Source: Posidonia oceanica (Eukaryota; Streptophyta; Magnoliopsida; Alismatales; Posidoniaceae). Taken from it: a DNA stretch of 64,000 nt. Shown here one piece after another: positions 21,980-33,339 of this stretch. The position numbers and the translations under genes were made by a program. Below the pieces are notes generated by a model, which made no database searches, had not been told where the DNA came from, and saw only the letters and a list, made by a program, of their open reading frames with translations. The DNA lies in the NCBI GenBank assembly GCA_037176725.1, contig JAZBRS010000020.1, forward strand, positions 84,328,001 through 84,392,000, given 5' to 3'. Position 1 is the stretch's first letter, and each line of letters starts with the position of its first letter.

Positions 21980-24427
21980 ATGGCCCAGTTTGCCGGCGAG
22001 CTCCGCTTTTCTGTTGACTTGGAGGGGTTTACCACTTGGGTCCCTCTGGATTTCACTTCCACTCGCTCTGTGCCCTCTGTGACACTAGGATTCCACCCTT
22101 TGGTGTTTGGGGCACCCCAATTTGCTGTGGGGCATTGGCAGACATGTGCCCCTCCAGATCTGGTCGCCGAGTCTGTCTCGATGACCGCCCCTTGCATTCC
22201 GGAGGCGCCTCTGACCCCTCCGTCCCAGGGCTTTGTCTCTTCTGTTGCGGCGACCTTTGCCATAGGTTCCCAACCTCTTGAGTCTGCCCCCTACCGGTCT
22301 TGCAACTCAGTGTTCCCACTCACGGGTCCCCTGAAGTGTGATATGGGCACCTGATAGAGCTTGCCCAGACACTACAGGGTATGGCTTTATCGGTTCGCCC
22401 CTCTTGTGTTGCTGCTGCCCCTGAGGTTCCTCTGCGACCTGCTTCTGCACACACTGCACTCCCGCCCAGACCATCGCCCCAGCTACACACTGCTTCGGTG
22501 ATGGAGGCACGGCATCTGTCTCCTGCTTCTGCACAACACTGTGCACTGCATGCAACTCCGCCACCTGGTGATCAGTCCTTCGGGCTGGTTGGAGCATAGT
22601 ACCCCACTGACTCGCTGCCCGGCACCGCGCCTGCGCAGCAACTGTTGCTCCAGCGCTCTGCACCTCCCACTATACAACATATTATCTATCCATCCCCCTT
22701 GCATCAGGTTCAGAACCCAGCATACTTTCCTACCTACACCGCACGCACGCACGGATACGCTGGCCATCACGTCGCGCCACCAGGCGACGCGACGGTGGAT
22801 CCGGAGGAGCACCCCAGTGCGACCCAGACAGCGTATGTGGTCCCTGCCCCTGCTGCCTCACCTCTTGTGGCAGCCAATCCAGACCCCATCGATGACAGGA
22901 TGGACGTTCTAGAGAAAGCACTACGTCTAGTGCAGGGCAAGGACCACCAGTCTTACCAGTTTCGCGATCTCTGTCACTTTCCCGAGGCCGCACTCCCTTC
23001 GAAGTTCCGCATCCCGGTCTTTGATAAATACAATGATAGAGGCTGTCCAATATCACATTTGAGGGCATACTGCGGGGACCTTGCTCAGCTTCAGGCTGAT
23101 GAAAGGCTCCTTATTTGCCTATTTTAGAAGAGTTTAACCGGCCCCGCGCTCAAGTGGTTCACTTCCCTTGACATGGCTGCGGTTCGAACTTGGACTGTTC
23201 TTTCTCAGGCCTTCCTTGAGCAGTATGCATTCAACCATGACTTGATCCCCAAGAGGGAGGATCTTGTTGCCATCCGGCAGAGGCCCCAAGAGCCATTCGG
23301 GGAGTATGTCGGTCGCTGGTGCTCTTTAGCCGTCCAGGTCAAAGATAGACCCTCTGAGGAGGATTCTATCGAGATGATCGTTAAAGGGTCGTTGCTAGCG
23401 ACTGGGACTCTACTTTGCATTCAGCACATCACTAGCCATGCATCGCTGATTAGGGCTGGCGTTTGTGTGGAAAGCTCGCTACGAAGTGGGCATTTCCCCG
23501 CACTTTCTGCATTGGCTAGGCAGGCCAACACCTCCAGCAATCGCCGCAGCAGCAACAACAACAACTCTGCTCCCAATTGCTCCGAGTGGCACTCCGAAGC
23601 AAGCACCGATCCCCCCGAGGAGCCTGCCTATGCAGAAAGTCAGCTAGACCCTTTTCCGCTAGAGCACGCACCTAATTATGCACCCACTTCACACACTGCC
23701 ACCGTCGAGCCCGTGCATCACGTCGCGCCCGCTCGGCAAGGACTCCATCCAGGGCAAAGACGACCTCGTCAGGTTGAGTGTGATTACACCCCTCTCCCCA
23801 AACCATTGAGCGTCATCTTCCCTCAAGTTGAGTCGCTCCTGAGACTCCTAGCTGTCTGTCCGTCATCGAATCCCCCTCCGTGGTGGCTTGATACGGATCA
23901 GTTCTACAGCTTCCATCGGGTCATCGGGCACTCGACGGACAACTGCCTCACTCTCCAGGATGCCGTTTAGCGCCTGATCGATCGCAGGATCATCAACGTT
24001 GACGAGCAGGAGCCTGCACTTGCACATACACCTGCACCTGCACTCACACACCCTAGTGTAGCCGACCCTTCCTCTTCCGAGCCTATAGGTTTCGCAGCTG
24101 CGGGAACCTCAGGGGTCTACACCAGACTTTTCTGAGTCCTGCTCTGCCCTGGTGGATCCTTCAGATCCCATCGGCACGATTCCCCCTTCCTGCCTTTCCT
24201 GTCTCATTCGAGGGATGCTCAGAGATGCAACGGCAGCGTCGACAGCAAGCTCAGTAGCAGTGTCGTCCAGGTTAGTTCCTCCTCCAACTTTTGCAGCTCC
24301 AGTGCTCCCTGCATTGCCGTCAGTAGCTCCAGTAGCCCCAGTGCTCCCCGCACTGCTAACAGTGGACCTCACCGACAGCATCAGCAGCATAGGAGCGAAC
24401 CCAGCGCCTCCCTCCCGAGGTTGTTGA
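21980..24427 (+). pseudogene. gag of element B, broken
   Basis: ATGGCCCAG opens the frame at 21980, with FAGELRFSVDLEGFTTWVP following. The protein runs through a Pro/Ala/His-rich region, then KFRIPVFDKYNDRGCPISHL, LTGPALKWFTSLDMAAVRTW, EPFGEYVGRWCSLAVQ and a CX2HX4HX4C-like finger region (YSFHRVIGHSTDNC, first Cys replaced by Tyr) near 23910-23945. It ends with a Pro/Ala-rich tail and TGA at 24425. Breaks: a frameshift near 22290, TGA near 22340, TAG at 23125 (CAA in D and F) and TAG at 23968 (CAA in F). Gag would make particles for this gag-only element. There is no PR domain after it. Confidence 0.75.
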
Positions 24428-24430
24428 CAG

Positions 24431-24432
24431 GT
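24431..24432 (+). other. Splice-donor-like site after gag of B
   Basis: GACAG followed by GTAAGTCC lies just past the gag stop. F has GACAG followed by GTAAGCCC at the same place (60443). Ogre elements are known to splice between PR and RT; this could be the donor left behind after pol was lost. Confidence 0.4.
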
Positions 24433-24597
24433 AAGTCCTTCTTACCTCTTTTTTGATTCCTGCATTGTCTTTTCTTTTCATTTTGTTTTGTTTTTTGTGG
24501 TTTCTCGCCTTGCCTGAAAATCATAAAAAGCATAAAATCAACAAAACCCATTAAAAAACATGCATCTCTTTCTGCTTCTTGCATGTATTCCCTGCAT

Positions 24598-24700
24598 CCG
24601 GGCTGGCAACCCTAACTGCTCGGTGATAGGTTTGTTAACCTATCACTCTCAGGCTGATATCCCAAACTATTCGGCGATAGGTCCGTCAACCTTTCACTCT
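24598..24700 (+). repeat. Hairpin modules 1-2 downstream of gag (B)
   Basis: Two copies of a two-hairpin unit. The first hairpin is GGGCTGGCAACCC. The second is GTGATAGGTT-TGTT-AACCTATCAC, a perfect 10-bp stem. Matching copies in F lie at 60612-60712. Confidence 0.65.
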
Positions 24701-26126
24701 GCATGTTCTTCTGCACATATTTGCCACTCTCTGCACATATCATCTTCTGTACATACATGTCATTTCTTGCATCCTGTAAAAGACAAAAGCACCAAAAAAA
24801 TCAAGAAAATCAAAAAATACAAAAATATTTTCTCGCCTTCTTGTTGGTTTTACCTTTTTATGTTTTCTTAAACACAAAAACCATAAAAAATACAAAACCA
24901 ATGCAAAAACCTAAAAACATGCTTGTCCCTTCCCCTTCTAAAATATACAAAACCCATAAACATTTGTATAATCAGAAACCTGGCTATGGACAAACAAGCA
25001 GCGCCTAGACGGTGTCAAGCAGTGACAATCTCAGGCAGGTCTCACCCAAGCGGCGCCATCTCTTGCATGTGGCCACAAAGTGAGACTGAGAGTAGAATAG
25101 AGCATCTTGCTGAGTTTTAGAATTCCAGAAGCGAGATCCACCTTATCAAGAGAGTCCACTGAACATGGAGAGGACCAAGGCAGAGCAGAGCATAGCCAGA
25201 GGCTGTCTACACGTTGCGGAGGCTGAAGGTGTACGCCGATCAGCCGAACTCTCAATGCCTCACCAGGGACCGCTATCCCAAGAGGGCGAAGACATGCATA
25301 TCCAAAAGAATAGAGATCGTGTGAGCAAAAGAATATGATAACATGATATGCATGCTGAGCATAAAAGAAAAATGAAGAAAGAAGTTGAAGAAAGAAGGCG
25401 CTCATGAGAGGAGTGATTCAGACGAGCGTCAAAGCCCCTTAGTTATCAACTCCAAGCGCCACACTGGCAATTGCACGGGACACTTAATCGGGAGGACCTG
25501 GCCCCACCCTCCGAGTGCAGCAGCACGCTCCAATCCCCTGTGCTGACAACACTTACTTCCCTGGTAGGCTAGATGCAACTTCGGTCACTCATGAGGGGAA
25601 AAGAAATCATTCTGTAAGCGTCAAAAGTGGTAGTCTGTCCCCGAGGAATTAAGACGGAGGCTGTGAAGCTGCATCCAACGCTTCTGCTACCTACGTGCAG
25701 CCAAAGGCTATACTCTGCAAAGCCAAGGCCTCATCCCGAGCCAAGAGTGAGAAAGAGAGCCACCGACCACAACTCGGCATGCCATTGCTCGAGGATCGAG
25801 TCTCCTGAGTCAGAAAGTGTAGAAGCACCCTCTTAGCAACTGCTTTGAGTCCAAAGCCACCAAAACATGCATGCTATAATAAGCTATCTTCCCTTCACCC
25901 TGTTTTCGAAAACCGGAGTCAAGGATGAGCACCTTTTGCCTGACCTCGCTCAGAGGCTCTGCGCTTTTCAAATTTTTCTGCCCACCGTGTTGGGTAGGTC
26001 CTTGATGACCGGCGTGTCCCTCGTATGTCACCCCATGACACCACGAAGCATGCCCGTGCTGAGACCATTGCACACCCACCACGGGGGGTTTCCTGTCTTC
26101 TCTCTGCATCGTTCTACATTTCCATG
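24701..26126 (+). other. Non-coding interior of element B, conserved with F
   Basis: This aligns with 60713-62318 in F over its whole length. Only short frames with different breaks are seen in the two copies, so I do not call a gene. It includes an AC-rich stretch with repeated CTCTGCACATAT words, an A-rich stretch near 24780-24960 and a GC-balanced block (24970-25900). A decayed remnant of the pol end cannot be excluded, but no motif supports it. Confidence 0.45.
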
Positions 26127-26233
26127 CATGCGGGCTGGCACCCTTAACTGCTCGGCGATGGGTCTGTCAACCTATCATCTCCTCGATTCATCTATCCATC
26201 CTCGCATTTCGATGCCATGGGCGCTCAGGCTAT

Positions 26234-26260
26234 CCCCTGGTATCATCCTGATACCAGGGG
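26234..26260 (+). repeat. 12-bp perfect hairpin with T-run, copy 1 (B)
   Basis: CCCCTGGTATCA, loop TCC, then TGATACCAGGGG, followed by CATCTTTTTT. The shape is that of a stem-loop plus T-run. Confidence 0.75.
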
Positions 26261-26517
26261 CATCTTTTTTGCTACCCTGTGGTATCGTCCCCCTCATCTC
26301 ATCGGGCTGATATCCCTAACTATTCGGCGATAAGTCCGTTAACTTGTCACCCTACATTTGCATTGTTCCATTGCATTCCCCATCGGCATTGCACTTTGCA
26401 CGGTGAGCCCTTACATCCATTCCACTAGATTCGGGCTGGTACCCCTAACTACTCGGTTGACAAACTCGTTAGTTTTGTCTCCACCTTGCATTTTGATGCC
26501 ATGGGCACTTCGGCTGT

Positions 26518-26546
26518 CCCCTAGTATCGTTCATCGATACTAGGGG
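26518..26546 (+). repeat. 12-bp perfect hairpin with T-run, copy 2 (B)
   Basis: CCCCTAGTATCG, loop TTCAT, then CGATACTAGGGG, followed by CATCTTTTTTTT. Compared with copy 1, two base pairs are changed on both arms and pairing is kept. Confidence 0.75.
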
Positions 26547-26762
26547 CATCTTTTTTTTGCTGTCCCATGGTATCCCATTTCCATCTGCATCGGGCTGACA
26601 TCCCCAACTGTTATGGGAGCGTTTACAGACCTCTGCCACACCTTCGGGTATGGTATTCCCATTGCATTCGTGATTAGAAGTTGTCCCACTTGTGATCACC
26701 TCTCGTGCCTGACAGACTCACTGGCCTATCACCGCCCTCGATGCCAGGGGCGCTTCGACTGC

Positions 26763-26790
26763 CCCCTGGTATCATTCTTGATACTAGGGG
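26763..26790 (+). repeat. 12-bp hairpin, copy 3 (B)
   Basis: CCCCTGGTATCA, loop TTCT, then TGATACTAGGGG; one G-T wobble, otherwise fully paired. A CCAGGGG segment 20 bp upstream (26744-26750) could pair with the first arm instead. Confidence 0.65.
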
Positions 26791-27224
26791 CATCTCTTTT
26801 GCTGCACTCTGTTATCGTCTCACCCTCATTTGGGCTGACATCCCCAACTGTCGCAGGAGCGTCTACGGACCTTTGCTACACCTTCTGGTTCGGTATCCCC
26901 GCCCCCTTTCCACCCTCATCTGGGTTGATAGCCCTAACTATCCAGTGATGAGTCCGTTAACTCCTTATCGGGCTGATAGCCCTAACTATCCGGTGATGAG
27001 TTCGTCAACTCCTCGTCGGGCTGGTAGCCCCAACTATCCGGTGATGAGTCCATCAACTCCTCGTCGGGCTGATAGCCCTAACTATCCGATGGTGAGTCTG
27101 TCAACTCCTTAGCAGGCCGATACTCCCTAACTATCCGGCGATAGGTCCGTTAACTTATCATCCTTTCGTCGTAGTGTAATAGCATTCTGTTGCATGGCAT
27201 TAGCATCTCATCATCACACGGGCA

Positions 27225-28050
27225 TGGCGTGCTTAGGATCCGAACCCCTGGCTCGTGTATTTCTTAAGGTACCATTCTCGGCGCCCGCAAGACTTTCGCA
27301 GCTTGCCCACTTCGGATGGCACCCGCAGTAGTGTGCGGCCTTGGTATCGTTTTCTTGGTTCTACGTGCCCGGTGTTCCACTGTCTATACACTACATTCCC
27401 CTACATCTTCATTGCATAACATCATGTAAGTCTCTTGTATCCTTTGTAGAGTCAGTCCTAGTATAGCATCTCATCATCACACGGACATGGTGTGCTTAGG
27501 ATCCGAACCCCTGGCTCGTGTATTGCTTAAGGTACCATTCTCGGCACCCGCAAGACTTTCGCAGCTTGCCCGCTTCGGATGGCACCCGCAGTAGTGCGTG
27601 GCCTTGGTATCGTTTTCTCGGTTCCGCATGCCTGGCGTTCCACTGTTTATACTCTGCATTTCACTACATAGCATCGCACGCTTAGGATTCGATCTCGCGG
27701 TTCGCGTACTGCCTAAGGTAGCATCCTCAGCACCTGCAAGACTTTCGCAGCTTGTCGGCTTCGGATGGTACTCGCAGTAGTGTGCGGCCTCAGATCGTTT
27801 TCTCGGTCTCGCATGCCCCATTGCATAACATTTGCACTCTTATTGCGCTATTACTCCTCTGTAGTCATTACATTAACTTCCACATCCCATTTCCATGTCA
27901 TGGCGTGCTTAGGAAATCGAACTCCTGATCGCGCATTGCTAAAAGTGACATCCTCGGCACCTGCAAGACTTTCGCAGCTTGCCGGTTTAAGATGACACCC
28001 GCAGTAGTGCATGGCCAGGATCGCTTCCTTGGCATTACATGCCTGCCATC
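27225..28050 (+). repeat. Four copies of a 130-160 bp block in element B
   Basis: Copies start near 27225, 27480, 27660 and 27900, each with GCGTGCTTAGGATYCGAACC, CTCGTGTATTGC, the stem GCAAG-ACTTTCGCAG-CTTGC, and GCAGTAGTGYGTGGCC. F has two copies (63075-63215, 63340-63470). GGATTCGAACC resembles the reverse of a tRNA B box, but no tRNA fold is seen. Confidence 0.6.
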
Positions 28051-28392
28051 GCATGCACATTTACAGCATCTCTTTTTCAGCATCTTGACTTTCAGCCTTT
28101 ACTTTCTGCACTTGCATCGCCTATGCCTACAGCAGAAGCTTGGCAAATGGCACCCCTGCGCTAGAGCTGTACACCGCTCAGCGCACCCAATTGTCCGGCT
28201 CTCCCGAAGTATTGCCCGACGATGCTGCATTGCATTTTTCCACCCTTTCAACATGCATGCATCACCTGCTTACCCCTAGAGGAGTACAGCACAATGAGCA
28301 TTAGCGTAGGCATCACATTTGCATCAGCATCCTACACTAGTCTTTGCATTGGCACTGCATCCTAGTGTTCGCATTCATTTGCATTCGGCGAC
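28051..28392 (+). other. Non-coding 3' interior of element B
   Basis: Conserved with 63620-63928 in F. It contains GCCTACAGCAGAAGCTTGGC and a GCATTAGCGTAGGCATCACA repeat with GCATT periodicity. I see no gene. Confidence 0.4.
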
Positions 28393-28431
28393 GAGTCATG
28401 AATTTTGGTGCATCTACCAAATAAGTGACTC
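28393..28431 (+). other. Conserved stem-loop before the PPT of B
   Basis: Nested arms GAGTCA (28393-28398)/TGACTC (28426-28431) and TTTGGT (28404-28409)/ACCAAA (28416-28421). In F the inner arms are TTCGGT/ACCGAA, a compensatory change. Confidence 0.65.
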
Positions 28432-28458
28432 ACGTCTATAGCAACATCTGGCTCTCCG

Positions 28459-28549
28459 GTCAAATGGGGTGTCTTGTCAACCCTGAGCAGCGGCCTCGGT
28501 CCCCTTGACCTCGCTCAGGGAGGGACATCTGTTGACACCCCATTTTGAC
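28459..28549 (+). other. Inverted repeat spanning PPT and 3' LTR start of B
   Basis: GTCAAATGGGGTGTC (28459-28473) pairs with GACACCCCATTTTGAC (28534-28549) with one bulge. Inside the loop CCCTGAGC (28481-28488) pairs with GCTCAGGG (28513-28520). Confidence 0.7.
28516..28529 (+). other. Polypurine tract of element B
   Basis: CAGGGAGGGACATC directly precedes the LTR start TGTTGACACC. G has the similar AAGGAGGGGCAATC before its LTR. This is the plus-strand primer site of the element. Confidence 0.65.
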
Positions 28550-31500
28550 AGGCTGAATTAGTGGATCTCTCTGGTGGCTTCAAAACCCTTCCACTTCAAA
28601 ACCCATCCTTTCTTCAACCTAGAAAACCCATTGCAAACCCTAAACCAAAATCCATTTCAAACCCTAACCCTAAACCTTCCATAAACCCTTTAAAAATCTC
28701 ATTTAAAACCATAGAAAATCCTAGTTTAAACCTTAGGTCAAACCTTAGAAATCCTAGGTCACACACCTGCACAAAACCCCTCCAAATTCAGGTTTTTATC
28801 CTCCCTATCTCTCCTCATTATCCTTTTCTCTCTCCTCATTATCCTCCCCCTCTCTTCTTCTCCCTCTTTCTTCAAACTCATCATCAGCCCCATTTAATAC
28901 TTCTTAAAACAATTAAAGAGAAAAATCCAACCAGAAAAATAAATCAAACACTTAAAAAATAATTCAAAAGAAAATCTAATTAAAAACATATCAAAACAAC
29001 CCAAAAACAGTTAAAACTAATCAAAAACAAATTAAAACAAACTGAAAGACTTAAAAATGATCTAAAACAATTAAAAAACAAATCCCAAGACTCAAAACAA
29101 TTAAAAAACAAATTTCAAAACTTAAAGACAATTAAAACAAATCAAAATCCATTGAAAACAGTTAAAGAAGCAAACATAAGAAAAAACCATTCAAAACCCT
29201 TAAAAAGAAAAACAACCTAAAAATCCAATCAAAAACCTTAAAACAATCAAAAAAAAATTAAAACAACTAACAAACTTAAAATCAAAAGGAAAAACTTAAA
29301 TAATCAAAACAATTAAAAAACTTTGAGAAAACAATTAAAAGGAAAACTTAAACAATTAACAATTAAAAAGAAGACAAAAACTTAAGAACAATTAACAATT
29401 AAAATTCAATTAAAAAACTTAAACAAATTAACAAACTTAAGAACAATTAACAATTAAAATTCAATTAAAAAACTTAAGCAATTAAAATCAAACTTAAAAA
29501 ACAATCAACAATTAAAATCAAAAAGGAAAAACTTAAACAATTAACAATTAAAAAGAAGACAAACTTAAAATAAAATTAACAAACTCAAAAACACTCAACA
29601 ATTAAAATCAAAAGAGAAAACCTAAAAACAGTTAACAAACTTAAAATTGAAAAGAAAAACTTAAAATCAAAAAACAAACCTAAATCAAAAGAAAAATCTA
29701 AACAATTAAAACAATTAAGAAAAAACTTAAAAAAAAAAAACAATTAACAAACTTAAAAGAATAATTAAAAGGAAAAGCTAAAAAATAATTACTTGAAACT
29801 CTAAAACAAATCTAACTTTAAAAACCAAAATCCAAATTCCTTTTCTTTTTCTTCTTCTTTTTTTCTTCTTTCTTCTTCCTTTTCTCCTTCTCTTCCTCCT
29901 TCTTTCCTTTCCCTTTTATTTTTTTCCTTTTCTCCTCTTGGCCCGGTCCACTCCACTTCCTCCTCTTCTTTTTCTTTTTTTCTTTCTTTTCCACTGTGCT
30001 CCAAGCCCAACCCAACTTCCCCCTTCTTCTTCTTCTTCTCTTCTTCCTCTCCTCTCACACCAGCAAACGACAACCTCCCCTCCATTTTTTTCAAACCTGG
30101 CTGACACCCAAAGACTTTCCCGACCACCACCTTGCTCCTGCCACCACCATGCTCTTGCCAACAGCCCTTGACCCAAGACCAAGACCATTCGGCCACCCTT
30201 ACACCCTTAGACAGACACAGACCAGAGGAGGGGGGGAGGAGAGGAGAATGCCCAGAATTCCCATAGCCTCCACGAACCAGAAACACTGAGAATTCTCCCT
30301 TGCACAACCCATAGTCCCTCTGCAAGAAACACCCATACACTCACACACTAACACAGACACAGACCAAGGGGGGGAGAACAAAAACCAATTTTCTCACCCA
30401 GATCAACCCAGAGCACACACAGACCAACACTCAGAACCCCACTCTCCTCATGCATACCCAGAACACACCCACAACCCACAGAAGCCAGTAGAGAGAGAGG
30501 AGGAAGAGAAGAGAGAGAGGAGAGAAAACCTAAACCCACAGAAACCAGACCTCTCGGCCATCACTTCCTCTTCATCTCTCCAACACTTCCACACCACCCT
30601 CAGCACTCCCTCACCACCACCTCAGAGCCACTAGAAGCCCACCAGTGCGAACCATCTCCAGTGAGAGCCACAAAAAGAGAGTAGAGAGGATTATTGTTTC
30701 AGACCCACTCCGGCCACCCATGTGTAGAGAGGAGGAGAGGATTGACCGTCGCTTCCCAAGCCTCCTTCGCACCTCCACAACCTCGCCCGGACCACGCCTG
30801 AAGCCGCCCCACGCCTCCAGCGACGTCTCTGCCCACCGCAAGTCCGCACCACCACCACAGAAGCTATCCGAGCTCGCCGGACCTCCCCGCATGCGCAAAC
30901 AGGTAACCAGACCTCCCCCTAGCTCCACCTCGTTCCCCTCTAGCTCCCCAAGCCGTTTTTTTTTGCGTTTCGTGCCCTGTGCCGCCACCGAAGCCTCGCC
31001 AGAGTTTGCCTTCTTCTTCGGCGCTGATCGCCGGTGCAACGCACGCCGCGTGTGCCAGGCCATCCACCGCCGCCGCTAAAGCCTCGCCGCACCGCCCGAG
31101 CTCCGCCAGACCTCTGGCAGGCCAGCCCAACCCCTGCGCACGCAGCTTCGCCTCCCTCTCTGCTGCGCAGAGCCTCCCCCAGTGAGCTGCGGCCATTGGC
31201 ACTGTAGCCCTTTCTTTTTTTAATGGCATTAGTTGGCTTTTGTTTTATTTTTTCTTAACTTAGTTAGTTTACCTTTATATTGCATTCGTTTCCTTTAGTT
31301 TTATTTATTTGCTTTTAGGTCCTGATGTAGTTTAAGTTTGATTTAACTTCTGATTAAAACTATATTACATTACTTTTAATATCTGTCATTTCTGTTTATT
31401 ACATTTTAATCCTTCTATAGTTCAAATAATTTTAATTTCATTTACTTCCAGTCTAGTAGCTTAATTTATTTACTTTTAAGTCCTGTAGTTGATTAATGTC

Positions 31501-32859
31501 ATTTAAATGTTTGTTTTTATTTTATTACATTATGTTTAACTCCTCTAATTTATTTTATTTGCACTTTAGTCCATCTTCAGTTGTTAGAAATCATTTAAAT
31601 GCACATTTTATCATATCACATTGCATTTAGGCCCTCTGGTTATTTTTATTTGCATATTAGTCTACCACAGTTCTTGCATTTCATTTAATCATCTTTTAAA
31701 TCCATATTGCATCAATAAAAAGTCCAGATGTTTGTTTTATTTGCATTTTGGTCCTCCTGTGGTTCACAGTGTCTTGTGTTTGTTTCTTTTAAGCCCATGA
31801 CTTTGTTTTATTTGCATCTGGGTCCCTCTGTGTTGTGCTGTGCATGTTTTTTATTTTGTTTTCTTCTTGCAGTTAAGCTCAATGTTTTATTTTTATTGCA
31901 CAGAGGTCCCCCCTTTTGTATTCCTGTGTCTGGGTGGTTTTTCTTGGCTTTGCATTTCAGTCCACAGGTTTTCGTTATTTGCAAAATGGTCCTTCCTTTT
32001 GTTTTATAGAAGGTTTGGTTTCTTTTTTTTGGCCTTGCATTTTGGTCCAAGAGGTTTTGAATATTGCATTTGGGTCCTTCCCCATGTTTTCCTATGACTC
32101 TTGGTTTAGTTTTTCTGGCTTTGCATTTGGTCCAACATGTTTTCAAGTTTTGCATGTGAGTCCTTCCATGCCATGTTGTGAGTCCCTGGATTTTGTTTTG
32201 GTTTTGCTGTTTGGCCCAGAATTTTGTCCAAATTACATATAGGTCCTTGCAGATGTCTTTTGTGCCTTTTGAGTCCTTTCTGGCTTTGTTCTTTGGTCCA
32301 AAAACTCTTCTAAATTGCATACAGGTCCCCACAAGTTTTCTGAGATTCGTGCATGCTTTTGTTTGCTTTGCAATAAAATCCACATAACTTTTGCAAATTG
32401 CATTTAGGTCCCTGGTCCTCTTGTGTAGCATGCATTGCATTCATTTCTATTTTGCATAATAGCCTACCAGTTTACCATGATCATATGTAGACTCCTGCAT
32501 GCATCCATCCATGCCTCTACTTTGCATTTAAGTCCACACATTTCTAGAAACTGCATTTAGGCCCCCATCTTTGCATTTTTACATGCATTGCACCCATACA
32601 TCATTGCACTTAGCATCTTAGCACACTTTTGAGCACCGTTAGCTCCCTTGCATGTGGGAGGCCCTGTTCTGCACACCCCTAGGGACTATTTGCACTTAGA
32701 TCCCTTCCTTTCTTTGGTTCTTGGGTCTTCTGATCTTGAGGCTTGTATAACTCCCGATCAGACCGCCGGATCTTTGCGATCAAGCTACCCGGATCATCCT
32801 GGTGGAGCGGACTTTCATGCTGACCAAGGTCATCTCGGATTAGGCCTCAGATCTCCAAG

Positions 32860-32861
32860 GT
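32860..32861 (+). other. Splice-donor-like site in LTR B
   Basis: TCTCCAAG followed by GTAAGTCC, conserved in C and F. It lies about 1.4 kb before the LTR end. Confidence 0.45.
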
Positions 32862-33339
32862 AAGTCCATCTGAACCACTGCATGGCACTTTGTTACATGT
32901 CACTTGCATTGCATGCATTGTTTTCGCTCTACGTTTTCCGCACATGTAGATTAGGGCTTCCCCTCACCTATCCACTCTACTTCCTCTTTTCACGTCTTCT
33001 TAGTTTCTTTGGGTTGAGTTTTCCTTGGATTCACTACTGATCGCGGCCTTCTTCCCCCTTTCCCACGATCCGATTGCACCGCAAGCTTTGGGCAGCGTGC
33101 GAGACACATCGTGGGACGGTTTAGTGGGAAACAGTCACAGGATAGTGGTGATCCCTCTGCTTGCTTTCTTTCCCCTTTGCAGGTCTTCACACCTGCATCG
33201 TGCGGTCCTTAACCGGTGTTTGTTTTCCACTTACATCACTTGCCTCTCTTTACTTGTTTTATTTTTCCCCTTTGCATGTTTTTACATCTGCATTGCGTGG
33301 TTTTTACGATGTTTTGTTTCCGCACTTGCATCGCTTGTT

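Larger units (their letters stand above)
26127..27165 (+). repeat. Array of hairpin modules in element B
   Basis: About ten copies of a unit of roughly 48 bp built as GGGCTGATAGCCC (stem-loop), CTAACTATYCGG spacer, then GAT-RRGT-CCGTYA-ACYYATC (second stem-loop). They start near 26127, 26301, 26429, 26588, 26826, 26919, 26967, 27016, 27064 and 27113. The last five are nearly tandem. Between the earlier copies lie the long hairpins at 26234, 26518 and 26763. F carries the same array at 62319-63015. Confidence 0.7.

Noticed and set aside
26940..27110. Hammerhead ribozyme suggested by TGATGAGTCCGT
   Set aside because: The GAAA part of the core is missing after stem II, and sister modules read GATAGGTCCGT, so the core is not conserved.
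30645..31079. Possible gene in the GC-rich island of LTR B (and 53222-54233 in F)
   Set aside because: The islands align between LTRs but the reading frames do not agree; no domain is seen. A GC-rich transcribed leader or promoter is more likely.
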